DNA of 64,000 nt from NCBI RefSeq assembly GCF_023101685.1, contig NZ_CP082164.1, positions 3,906,001 through 3,970,000 of the forward strand. The letters are read 5' to 3'. Source of the DNA: Bradyrhizobium sp. 186 (GTDB lineage Bacteria > Pseudomonadota > Alphaproteobacteria > Rhizobiales > Xanthobacteraceae). Of the stretch, positions 24,681 to 31,850 are shown piece by piece; position 1 is the first letter of the stretch; the number at the start of each line of letters is the position of its first letter. Made by a program: the position numbers and the translations under genes. The notes below the pieces were generated by a model that saw nothing but the letters and a program-made list of their open reading frames with translations, made no database searches and had not been told where the DNA came from.

Positions 24681-26098
24681 GTCTTGCCTCCGCTGACCGC
24701 CGCCTTCACCGCGTCATCGAAGCCGAGCACCTTGCCGCTGATCTTGGCCGCATAGGCTTCGGCGTCCTTCTTCAGGAGAAATGGCGCGACGTCGCCATTG
24801 CCGACCGCAAAGAAGGCCTGGTCGGCAAACAGCTTGATGCCGCGCGTGGTGTCGAAGACGTAGGCGACGTTGATCTTCTTGCCCTTGGCCTTGAAGTCGG
24901 CATAGGCGCCGAGCGTGCAGCTCGCCGACGAGAAGGGCAGGATACCGGCCTCGTCGACCCAGACCTCACCCGCCTTGCGCGGATCGGTGATCGGCTTCTT
25001 GCAGAAAGAATCTTCGCCTGTGATTTCGTAGTTCTTGGTGCTCGCAAGCTGCGCGTCATAGTCGAGCTTCATCTCGGCATAGGCCTTGCGGATGTAGGAA
25101 TCGTCGACCCATTTCTTCGGGTCGAACTCCTTCATGCGGCCGAGGCTTTGCAACACCTTGACGTCGGTCGTGGCTGCATCGATCAGCGCCGGCTTGATCG
25201 TGGGATCGGTGGTCATGTTGCCGCTGGGGCCGAGGAAGATGTAGACGACCTCCTTGTTGATGCCGGTCCATTCCTGAATCTTTTCCGCAGCGAGCTTGGG
25301 ATCGTCGCGCAGCCACTGATTGGCGGCGGTGACCGCCTTCAGGTAGGCGACGACGACTTCAGGATATTTCTCCGCGAAATCGGTGCGGACCACGATGCCG
25401 TGGAAGGTCGGCAAATTGGTCTCCACGCCGTCAAAGATCTTGCGCGCGAATCCGCGGAACGGCAGCAGTTCGGCGAACGGGACGAAGTCGGCGTGCGCGT
25501 CGATCTTTTTCTCCTGGAGATTGGTCGAGCCGACTTCAGGGCTCTGGCTGACGAGCTGGAAGAAATCGGACGCGTAGCCGCGATCCTGCATCGCCTTCAG
25601 CACCATGCCGTGCGCGGCGGAGCCGAAGGGCACGCTGACCAGCTTGCCCTTGAGATCGGCGAGATCGTAATAGGGCGAGTCCTTGTGGACGACGATGCCA
25701 TTGCCTGAGCCGGAGAGGCTGTAGGCCGCGATGCCGATCAGCCGGCTCTTGCTTTCAGGATTGGTCTCGAAGGTGAAGCCGTTCACGATCAGCGGATAGT
25801 CGCCCATCATGCCGATCTGGAGCTTGTTCGCCATCATCGCATTGGTGACGGGCGGACCGGACGTGAAATTCTGCCACTCCAGCTCGAACTTGATGTTGGC
25901 GTATTTGCCGTCCTTCGGCAGGTATTTTTCGAGGAGATGCAATTGCCGGATGACGACGCCGGCGGTCACCGTGTTGGTCGTGGTGTCCTGCGTCCCGATG
26001 CCGAGCGTGACAGTTTCCGCCGAAGCCGGCTGCGCGAGGAGAAGCGCCAGCGACGTCACCGACATCGCGATCGAAAGCGTGGGAAGATGGCGGACCAT
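24677..26098 (-). CDS. ABC transporter substrate-binding protein with NosL-like C-terminal domain
   Basis: 473 residues. Signal peptide MVRHLPTLSIAMSVTSLALLLAQPASA. The next ~330 residues are an SsuA/TauA/NrtA-like type II binding protein (VIRQLHLLEKYLP, NKLQIGMMGDYPLIVNG, GKLVSVPFGSAAHGMVLKAM). After it, a ~110-residue extension contains DQAFFAVG, VAPFLLKKDAEAYAA and GKVLGFDDAV, which resembles the C-terminal half of NosL-family copper-binding lipoproteins. It also has two Cys (EDSFCKKP, SSASCTLG). SsuA proteins are near 320 residues, so this is a domain addition. ATG at 26098 has AGGATGAG upstream; starts at 26104, 26110 and 26227 are alternatives. A CAACTAATCG motif lies 87 bp upstream. 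Confidence 0.85.
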   Translation of the reverse strand: MVRHLPTLSIAMSVTSLALLLAQPASAETVTLGIGTQDTTTNTVTAGVVIRQLHLLEKYLPKDGKYANIKFELEWQNFTSGPPVTNAMMANKLQIGMMGDYPLIVNGFTFETNPESKSRLIGIAAYSLSGSGNGIVVHKDSPYYDLADLKGKLVSVPFGSAAHGMVLKAMQDRGYASDFFQLVSQSPEVGSTNLQEKKIDAHADFVPFAELLPFRGFARKIFDGVETNLPTFHGIVVRTDFAEKYPEVVVAYLKAVTAANQWLRDDPKLAAEKIQEWTGINKEVVYIFLGPSGNMTTDPTIKPALIDAATTDVKVLQSLGRMKEFDPKKWVDDSYIRKAYAEMKLDYDAQLASTKNYEITGEDSFCKKPITDPRKAGEVWVDEAGILPFSSASCTLGAYADFKAKGKKINVAYVFDTTRGIKLFADQAFFAVGNGDVAPFLLKKDAEAYAAKISGKVLGFDDAVKAAVSGGKT

Positions 26099-26184
26099 TC
26101 TCATCCTCATTCGGTTGGATGTGCTGTGGTTGCCATGATTGGGTGAGGGCGCGGACAGGGCAAATCCGGAATTACTGCCGCAGT

Positions 26185-26194
26185 CGATTAGTTG
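26185..26194 (-). promoter_or_regulatory. shared motif, site D (CAACTAATCG)
   Basis: On the minus strand this reads CAACTAATCG, 87 bp upstream of the binding-protein gene start at 26098. Near-identical motifs occur at 27695-27704, 27779-27788 and 28665-28674, each in front of a different gene of the same functional cluster. Confidence 0.5.
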
Positions 26195-26263
26195 CCGGGA
26201 AAAGCCGATTGCATACTCCTTGGGCAATCCTGCACTTTAAAGCCGCTTGCCTGTGCATCGGTC

Positions 26264-27040
26264 CTAGTCGCCCGCCTGTCCACGCATCTCCTCGAGCACG
26301 TCGGGTCGGCAGACCACGATCTGGGAGCGTCTGGTCAGGACGATTCCCTTCTCCTGCATGCGCTTCAGGCTGATTGTGACCCACTGCCTGGTGGCGCCGA
26401 CCATGTGGGCGATGTCGGCATGGGTGAAGGCGGCGGCGATCACCCGGCCGTCGGCATCCTCGACCCCGTAGAGGTCGACGAGATGCAGCAGCAGGTGCGC
26501 AAGGCGCTGTGTGATCGAGCGCGTTCCCAGCATCTGGGCCAGCGCCGAGTAGCACTTGCCCTTGAAGGTCAGGCCCTCGATCAGGCCGATCGCGAGATTC
26601 GGGATCTCCACGGCGAGCGTGCGCAGTTCTTTTCCGGGCAGGTGCACGACACTGCAATTGCTGGATGCAACACCGGACCATTGATGCACGGTGCCTTCGA
26701 ACACTTCGGGCCCGCCGACGAAGTTGCCGACATGCCAATAGGCCAGCGTGATCTCGCGCCCCAAAGGCGAAGTGTAGAACACGCGGATGCGGCCGCTCTC
26801 GATCAGCCAGATGCCGTCATGCTTGCCGCCCTGGCTGAACAGCGTCTGGCCGCGGTTGAGCACTTTTCGGCGGCCCTGCTTCAGCACCAGTCCCCGCTCG
26901 TGCTGGCTAAGCTTGTCCATCAGCGGCGGCGGTCCGCCGATCCACTGCTGGTTCTCGGTGAGCAGCAGCGAGGAGCCGCCGGCAGGCCGGACTGCTGGGG
27001 AAACGGTCCCGCGAACCGCATTGGCCGCCTGCAACATCAT
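26264..27040 (-). CDS. Crp/Fnr-family transcriptional regulator
   Basis: 258 residues. The cyclic-nucleotide-binding-type beta barrel spans about residues 50-165 (TLFSQGGKHDGIWLIESGRIRVFYTSPLGREITLAYW). The dimer helix follows, and the C-terminal winged HTH contains FTHADIAHMVGATRQWVTISLKRMQEKGIV. There is no N-terminal four-Cys motif, so it is not an oxygen-sensing [4Fe-4S] Fnr. GGAGGCGG precedes the ATG. It is directly upstream of the binding-protein gene on the same strand (165-bp gap) and next to the redox genes, so it is the best candidate regulator of this cluster. Confidence 0.88.
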   Translation of the reverse strand: MMLQAANAVRGTVSPAVRPAGGSSLLLTENQQWIGGPPPLMDKLSQHERGLVLKQGRRKVLNRGQTLFSQGGKHDGIWLIESGRIRVFYTSPLGREITLAYWHVGNFVGGPEVFEGTVHQWSGVASSNCSVVHLPGKELRTLAVEIPNLAIGLIEGLTFKGKCYSALAQMLGTRSITQRLAHLLLHLVDLYGVEDADGRVIAAAFTHADIAHMVGATRQWVTISLKRMQEKGIVLTRRSQIVVCRPDVLEEMRGQAGD

Positions 27041-27049
27041 CCGCCTCCG

Positions 27050-27066
27050 GAACGTTTAAATCGTTC
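27050..27066. promoter_or_regulatory. short inverted repeat upstream of the Crp/Fnr gene
   Basis: GAACG (27050-27054), a 7-nt AT-rich spacer, then CGTTC (27062-27066), about 10 bp before the regulator's start codon. It could be an autoregulatory site or simply a small hairpin in the leader. Confidence 0.35.
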
Positions 27067-27113
27067 TAAAGAAGAGCAATGTCCGTGCCAGATGGGAAGG
27101 CGCCAACCTTCTG

Positions 27114-27215
27114 CGTCATTCCGGGATGCGCGCAAAGCGCGCAGGGTCGGAATCCATAACCACGAGCGGGGGGTTATGGATTCCGGGCTCGCCCTTCGGG
27201 CGCCCCGGAATGACG
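27114..27215. repeat. intergenic inverted repeat, family 2 copy 2
   Basis: CGTCATTCCGGG at the left and CCCCGGAATGACG at the right end, with internal hairpins (GCGCGCAAAGCGCGC; GGAATCCATAAC pairing with GTTATGGATTCC). Same family as 5394-5473. It lies in the 300-bp gap between the Crp/Fnr gene and the convergent end of the DUF971 gene; the rest of that gap holds a fragment of repeat family 3 and no ORF. Confidence 0.75.
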
Positions 27216-27293
27216 AGGTTTGATTGGCCAGAGTGCCCCTTCAACGTCGTTCTGCGCGCCGCTTTGCCAAATCCGACTTTCGCAACGGGCTCT

Positions 27294-27327
27294 TGGGGTA
27301 GTGGGTCCTGGCCTTCGCCAGGACGAC
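27294..27327. repeat. fragment of repeat family 3 (GGTCCTGGCCTTCGCCAGGA)
   Basis: The stretch includes GGTCCTGGCCTTCGCCAGGA followed by CGAC, matching the right arm of the element at 58573-58700 (GGTTCTGGCCTTCGCCAGGA then CGAC). Only one arm is present here. Confidence 0.6.
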
Positions 27328-27340
27328 ACCGAGTATGGGA

Positions 27341-27646
27341 CTAGCGCCCGGCCAAACTCAGCAGATACGGCTTCGGATAAATCCCCCGGTTATGCCCGTC
27401 CGAGAACGAGATGTTCAGGCCGTAGCCGAGATCACCGATCTCGGTGATGGCGATTCCCGGAAACCGCTCGGGGAAGCGGCCGTCGAAGCGGGCGCGGGTG
27501 CAGTGGGCGCATTTGCAGGAGAGGCGCAGCTGCTCGGCGGGCAGGCTGAGAGCGTCGTCCTGCGTCGTGCGCACGACGAGCGAGGCGAGATCGGCGCTGG
27601 CTTCGTAATCGGTCACGGTCGGCGTCACCAATGCGGTCATGGTCAT
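27341..27646 (-). CDS. DUF971 domain protein (GBBH-like N-terminal domain)
   Basis: 101 residues of the DUF971 family, the small domain also found at the N-terminus of gamma-butyrobetaine hydroxylase. Key residues: LSLPAEQLRLSCKCAHCTRARFDGRF, with a CxCxxC motif that could bind metal, and YGLNISFSDGHNRGIYPKPYL, the conserved W/F-DGH-x-IY block. The ATG at 27646 has GGAGGT 5 nt upstream. In many proteobacteria such proteins sit near Fe-S or Mrp-like factors; here the neighbours are Fe-S redox genes, so a role in cofactor supply is possible. Divergent from ferredoxin-NADP reductase. Confidence 0.75.
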   Translation of the reverse strand: MTMTALVTPTVTDYEASADLASLVVRTTQDDALSLPAEQLRLSCKCAHCTRARFDGRFPERFPGIAITEIGDLGYGLNISFSDGHNRGIYPKPYLLSLAGR

Positions 27647-27694
27647 GACGAACCTCCGACTCCTCTCTACGCCGGCTCGGTCGAGCGCGAATAG

Positions 27695-27704
27695 CAACTA
27701 ATTG
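27695..27704. promoter_or_regulatory. shared motif, site C (CAACTAATTG)
   Basis: CAACTAATTG, 49 bp upstream of the DUF971 start on the minus strand, in the divergent DUF971-fpr intergenic region. Read on the minus strand it is CAATTAGTTGCTAT, closely matching site B (CAACTAATTGCTAT). Confidence 0.5.
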
Positions 27705-27778
27705 CCGGAGCAGGCGTGCGGCGCGGCCGGCTGTGTGGGCGTCGTTGCCTTGGTATCGATCACCGCACGCGAAATGTG

Positions 27779-27788
27779 AAACTAATCG
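27779..27788 (+). promoter_or_regulatory. shared motif, site A (AAACTAATCG)
   Basis: AAACTAATCG followed by ACCGGGAA, 82 bp upstream of the fpr start. It shares CTAATCGAC with site D upstream of the binding-protein gene. Confidence 0.45.
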
Positions 27789-27869
27789 ACCGGGAATTTC
27801 AATTCGGCGTTGCCCGATTCCTCTGTCTCCGAAACCTTGCGCCCGATCGCGAGGATGGAGAGACGACGG

Positions 27870-28643
27870 ATGAGCGCATTTCAGAAGGAAACGGTTCTGT
27901 CGGTCAGGCATTGGACCGACTCGCTGTTCAGCTTTACCGCGACGCGCGATCCCGGCTTTCGCTTCCAGAACGGCCAGTTCGCCATGATCGGGCTGGAGGT
28001 CGAGGGCAAGCCCTTGATGCGGGCCTACAGCATGGCGAGCGCCAATCACGAGGAGGAGCTCGAGTTCTTCTCGATCAAGGTTCAGGATGGCCCGCTGACC
28101 TCGCGTCTCCAGAAGATAAGAGAGGGTGATATCATCCTTGTCGGCCGCAAGGCCACGGGCACGCTGATCACCGGCAATCTCATTCCCGGCAAGCGCTTAC
28201 TTCTGCTCTCGACCGGCACCGGGCTTGCGCCGTTCGCCAGCCTGATCAAGGATCCCGATGTCTACGAAAACTACGAGACGATCGTGCTCGCCCATGGCTG
28301 CCGCCAGGTCTCCGAGCTCGCCTATGGCGAGCAGCTTGTCGACGGTCTGCGCAATCACGAGTTCTTCGGGCCGCTGATCCGCGACAAGCTCGTCTATTAC
28401 CCGACCGTCACCCGCGAGCCGTTCCGGAACCGCGGTCGCATCAGCGATCTGATCGCCTCCAACCAGCTCTTTGACGACATCGGCCAGTCCGGCCTCGATA
28501 TCGAGACGGATCGCATCATGCTGTGCGGCAGCCCGGCGATGCTGGAGGAACTCCCCGCGATGTTTTCCGCGCACGGCTTTCTCGAGGGCAACCACAGCCA
28601 GCCCGGCCATTTCGTGATCGAAAAGGCCTTCGTCGAGCGGTGA
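27870..28643 (+). CDS. fpr: ferredoxin--NADP reductase
   Basis: 257 residues, the standard Fpr length. Transfers electrons between NADP(H) and ferredoxin/flavodoxin. The FAD motif RAYSMASANHEEELEFFSIKV is near residue 55, the NADP motif LLLSTGTGLAPFASLI near 115, and LCGSPAMLEE lies before the C-terminus, which ends KAFVER. ATG at 27870 was chosen (upstream GGAGAG) over 27855 and 27810. It lies 103 bp before the AprA-like gene and close to a small ferredoxin gene, so it likely exchanges electrons with that system. Confidence 0.92.
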   Translation: MSAFQKETVLSVRHWTDSLFSFTATRDPGFRFQNGQFAMIGLEVEGKPLMRAYSMASANHEEELEFFSIKVQDGPLTSRLQKIREGDIILVGRKATGTLITGNLIPGKRLLLLSTGTGLAPFASLIKDPDVYENYETIVLAHGCRQVSELAYGEQLVDGLRNHEFFGPLIRDKLVYYPTVTREPFRNRGRISDLIASNQLFDDIGQSGLDIETDRIMLCGSPAMLEELPAMFSAHGFLEGNHSQPGHFVIEKAFVER

Positions 28644-28664
28644 GGACAAATCGCTCTGCGGCGA

Positions 28665-28674
28665 CAACTAATTG
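28665..28674 (+). promoter_or_regulatory. shared motif, site B (CAACTAATTG)
   Basis: CAACTAATTG followed by CTATCGC, 73 bp upstream of the AprA-like start. It sits within an imperfect dyad from GCGA (28661) to TCGC (28681). A separate promoter here would mean fpr and the AprA-like gene can be expressed independently. Confidence 0.5.
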
Positions 28675-28746
28675 CTATCGCCGGGAAGCCTGCTGAACAA
28701 ATCTGCTGCAAAGGCACCGGACCTGCCGGCGAACCAGGAGCAAGCG

Positions 28747-30489
28747 ATGGCACTAGATCAGATCGTCGACGGACTTTCGGAGGTTTCCTGCGATGTGCTG
28801 GTCATCGGCGGCGGCACCGCTGGCCCGATGGCGGCGCTGAAGGCGAAGCTGAAGAACCCGAAGGCCAATGTCGTCCTGCTCGAAAAGGCCAACGTCAAGC
28901 GCTCCGGGGCGATCTCGATGGGCATGGACGGCCTGAACAACGCCGTCATCCCCGGTTACGCGACGCCGGAGCAGTACACCAAGGAAATCACCATCGCCAA
29001 TGACGGCATCGTCGACCAGAAGGCAGTCTATAAATACGCGCAGAACTGCTACAAGATCATCGAGGAGCTCGACAGCTTTGGGATCCGCTTCCTGAAGAAC
29101 GAGAACGGCGACTACGCCGTGAAGAAGGTGCATCATATCGGCACCTACGTCCTGCCGATGCCGAATGGCGAGACCGTGAAGAAGGCGCTGTACCGCCAGC
29201 TCCGCCGTGCCCGCATCCTGATCTCCAACCGCTACATGGCGACACGCTTGCTGAAATCGGGGGACGGCCGCATCGCCGGGGCGATCAGTGTCAACACGCG
29301 CACCGCCGAGATCCTGGTGATCAAGGCCAAGGCGGTGATCCTGTGCATGGGCGCCGCCGGCCGGCTCGGTCTGCCGACCTCCGGCTACATGTTCGGGACC
29401 TACGAGAACGCCGCCAATTCCGGCGACGGCTATGCCATGGCCTATCACGCCGGTGCCGCGCTCGCGAACCTCGAATGCTACCAGATCAACCCGCTGATCA
29501 AGGACTACAACGGCCCGGCCTGCGCCTATGTCGCCGGTCCCTTCGGCGCCTTCACCGCCAACAACGAAGGCTCGCGCTTCATCGAATGCGACTACTGGTC
29601 GGGCCAGATGATGCTGGAGTTCTACAACGAGCTGTTGTCGGGCAAGGGGCCGGTTTTCCTCCAGCTCAAGCATCTTCACCCGGACACCATCTCCGAGATC
29701 GAATCCACGCTGCACAAGGTGGAGCGGCCGACGCGCGGTCTGTTCCAGCAGGGGCGCGGGGTCGACTACCGCAGCGAGTCGATCGAGATGCATATCTCCG
29801 AGATCGGCTTCTGCTCCGGCCACAGCGCGTCCGGCGTGTTCGTCGATGACAATGCCCGCACCACCGTGCCCGGCCTCTATGCTGCCGGCGACATGGCGAG
29901 CGTGCCGCACAACTACATGCTCGGCGCCTTCACCAACGGCTCGGTTGCCGGCATCGACGCGATGGAATTCGCGGACAGCCATGACTTCGCGGAGTTCGAT
30001 GCAACAGAGGTTGCCAAGGAGCGTGACCGCGTGCTGGCGCCGACGAAGCGCGAGGACGGCATTCCGCCGAACCAGGTCGAATACAAGACCCGCCGCCTGG
30101 TGAACGACTATCTCCAGCCGCCAAAAGTCACGCGAAAATACGAGCTCGGCATGCGTCGCCTGGCCGAGGTGCGCGAGGACATGCAGGATCACATGATCGC
30201 CCGCAACGCGCACGAACTGCTCCGCGCTCTCGAAGTGCAGTCGATCATGGACTGCGCCGACATGGCGGCCCACGCCTCGCTGTACCGCGAGGAAAGCCGC
30301 TGGGGCCTCTATCACTGGCGCACGGATTTCCCGGAGAAGGACAACGAGAACTGGTTCTGCCACACGCTGCTGAGCAAGCAGGGCGGCAAGATGACCAGCG
30401 AGAAGCGCGCCGTGGAGCCCTATGTCGTCCCGATCGCCGACGACGAGAAGGATCTCTACGACAAGCAGCGCATCCGCGTCACCGCCTGA
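28747..30489 (+). CDS. AprA-like FAD-dependent flavoprotein (fumarate reductase/APS reductase alpha superfamily)
   Basis: 580 residues. N-terminal FAD site CDVLVIGGGTAGPMAALKAK with a glutamate after strand 2 (VVLLEKANVKRSGAISMG). Central block AKAVILCMGAAGRLGLPTSGYMFGTYENAANSGDGYAMAYHAGA. Then ISEIGFCSGHSASGVFVDD and TVPGLYAAGDMASVPHNYMLGAFTNGSVAG, where adenylylsulfate reductase alpha subunits have their substrate His and the LFAAGD segment. It belongs to the succinate dehydrogenase/fumarate reductase/AprA superfamily and is closer in layout to AprA. A two-cluster ferredoxin gene follows 34 bp later, as aprB accompanies aprA. AGGAG precedes the ATG at 28747. Not a canonical AprA: the cluster lacks sat and aprM. 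Confidence 0.8.
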   Translation: MALDQIVDGLSEVSCDVLVIGGGTAGPMAALKAKLKNPKANVVLLEKANVKRSGAISMGMDGLNNAVIPGYATPEQYTKEITIANDGIVDQKAVYKYAQNCYKIIEELDSFGIRFLKNENGDYAVKKVHHIGTYVLPMPNGETVKKALYRQLRRARILISNRYMATRLLKSGDGRIAGAISVNTRTAEILVIKAKAVILCMGAAGRLGLPTSGYMFGTYENAANSGDGYAMAYHAGAALANLECYQINPLIKDYNGPACAYVAGPFGAFTANNEGSRFIECDYWSGQMMLEFYNELLSGKGPVFLQLKHLHPDTISEIESTLHKVERPTRGLFQQGRGVDYRSESIEMHISEIGFCSGHSASGVFVDDNARTTVPGLYAAGDMASVPHNYMLGAFTNGSVAGIDAMEFADSHDFAEFDATEVAKERDRVLAPTKREDGIPPNQVEYKTRRLVNDYLQPPKVTRKYELGMRRLAEVREDMQDHMIARNAHELLRALEVQSIMDCADMAAHASLYREESRWGLYHWRTDFPEKDNENWFCHTLLSKQGGKMTSEKRAVEPYVVPIADDEKDLYDKQRIRVTA

Positions 30490-30523
30490 TCCACCGCCAA
30501 CTGCAAGCAACAGGAGACCAACG

Positions 30524-30757
30524 ATGCCTCTCGCATCCTATCAGACATCGGTTCCGGTGGTCGTCGACGACGCCAAATGCATCGCGGACAAGGGCTGCAC
30601 CGTGTGCGTCGACGTCTGCCCGCTCGACGTGCTCCGCATCAGCGACATGACCGGCAAGGCCTACATGGCCTATGACGAATGCTGGTACTGCATGCCCTGC
30701 GAGGCGGACTGCCCGACCGGCGCCGTCACCGTCAACATTCCCTATCTCCTGAGGTAG
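30524..30757 (+). CDS. small two-[4Fe-4S] ferredoxin, AprB-like
   Basis: 77 residues. First cluster motif CIADKGCTVCVDVCP (C-x5-C-x2-C-x3-CP), second CWYCMPCEADCP (C-x2-C-x2-C-x3-CP), with the linking segment DMTGKAYMAYDE resembling the TGKA-x-N-x-E segment of AprB. It is half the length of sulfate-reducer AprB and lacks its C-terminal tail. ATG at 30524 has AGGAGA upstream. It sits between the AprA-like flavoprotein and the HEAT-repeat gene and is presumably the flavoprotein's electron partner, linked to NADPH through the nearby Fpr. Confidence 0.88.
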   Translation: MPLASYQTSVPVVVDDAKCIADKGCTVCVDVCPLDVLRISDMTGKAYMAYDECWYCMPCEADCPTGAVTVNIPYLLR

Positions 30758-30759
30758 TC

Positions 30760-31737
30760 ATGTCGAGCCCGTTCGAATCCTACGACGACCTCGAAGATGC
30801 GGACGAGCGGCTCCAGGCGGCCGATCCCGCCGAGCGCCGCGTCGCCATCATCGCACTCGGCCATTCCGGCGACTCAGCAGCCGTCCCGCATCTCGCCAAC
30901 ATGGTGGCTGATCCCGACGCTGGCGTGCGCCAGCAGGTCGCGATGGCGCTCGGCGAGTTCGACGGGCCGGAGGCCGCGAGCGCGCTGGTCAAGTTGCTGG
31001 TCGACCCCGAGAGGATCGTCGCGTCAGCCGCGGCCGACAGCATGGCGGAGTTCAAGGATCCCGCCTGCGCGGAAATCATCCTGCCGCTGGTCAAGCATGC
31101 CCACGCCTTCGTCCGCATGGGCGCGCTGCGCGCGCTGAAGGAGCTGCGCTGCAAGGACACGCTGAAGCCGGCGCTTGAAGCGCTCCAGGACACGGACGCC
31201 GCCGTGCGCGTGCAGGCGATCGGCGTGATCGGATTCCTGAAGCTCGAAGAATCCATCCCCGCGCTGACCGCGTTGATCAACGATCCCGACGCGCATGTGC
31301 GCCGTGCTGCGGTGAGCGCGTTGGCCTTCTCGCAGTTGAAGCCGGCGGCCGAGACGATCACCCGTGCGCTGAAGGATGCCGACTGGATGGTTCGCGAGAT
31401 GGCCGCGGAGACGCTGGGCCTCAACGTTAACGGCGCGCTTGCTGCCGACCAACTCGTCGGCTCGCTTGCCGACGAATTCTGGCAGGTGCGGCTGAAGGTG
31501 ATCCGCAGCCTTGGCAGGATGAAGATCGAGCGCGCGGTGCGCCCGATCGGCAACTGCATCAATCATGACCAGGCCAATCTGCGGAAGGAAGCCGCTGCGG
31601 CGCTCGGCGAGATTGCCCATCCCGACGGCGAGACATTCCTGGCTGTTATCGCCGACGACGCCGATCCCGACGTGCGCAAGAACGCACGTTGGGCACTCCA
31701 GCAGATCGCGGCGCGGAAGGCGCGGGCGGGGGCATAG
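30760..31737 (+). CDS. HEAT-repeat protein
   Basis: 325 residues made almost entirely of about ten ~31-residue HEAT/PBS-lyase-like repeats (examples: DPDAGVRQQVAMALGEF, DPDAHVRRAAVSALAFS, DPDVRKNARWALQQI). There is no catalytic motif or signal peptide, so it is a cytoplasmic solenoid scaffold or chaperone. ATG at 30760 lies 2 bp after the ferredoxin stop, showing a tight operon. E/Z-type HEAT proteins help attach or detach cofactors in other systems, so a role in assembling the flavoprotein-ferredoxin complex is a reasonable guess. Confidence 0.85.
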   Translation: MSSPFESYDDLEDADERLQAADPAERRVAIIALGHSGDSAAVPHLANMVADPDAGVRQQVAMALGEFDGPEAASALVKLLVDPERIVASAAADSMAEFKDPACAEIILPLVKHAHAFVRMGALRALKELRCKDTLKPALEALQDTDAAVRVQAIGVIGFLKLEESIPALTALINDPDAHVRRAAVSALAFSQLKPAAETITRALKDADWMVREMAAETLGLNVNGALAADQLVGSLADEFWQVRLKVIRSLGRMKIERAVRPIGNCINHDQANLRKEAAAALGEIAHPDGETFLAVIADDADPDVRKNARWALQQIAARKARAGA

Positions 31738-31850
31738 CCGAGGTCGCGCGGCCGCTCTGGACATCCCCTGCCAGACCTTTATTGGTCTTCGCCAACGTGA
31801 TTGGCCGCTGAGCGAACGCGGCCGATCCGAAAAAGAGCGAGGACACGGCC

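Noticed and set aside
27779..28674. Fnr-box interpretation (TTGAT-N4-ATCAA) of the shared motif
   Set aside because: The sites read CAA-N4-TTG, the opposite half-site orientation, and the regulator lacks the Fnr cysteine cluster. They are reported only as a shared motif.
28747..30757. Classical dissimilatory AprBA or succinate dehydrogenase/fumarate reductase complex
   Set aside because: No sat, aprM or qmo genes, no membrane anchor or standard sdhB/frdB gene are present, and the ferredoxin is only 77 residues. The label AprA-like is as far as the sequence allows.
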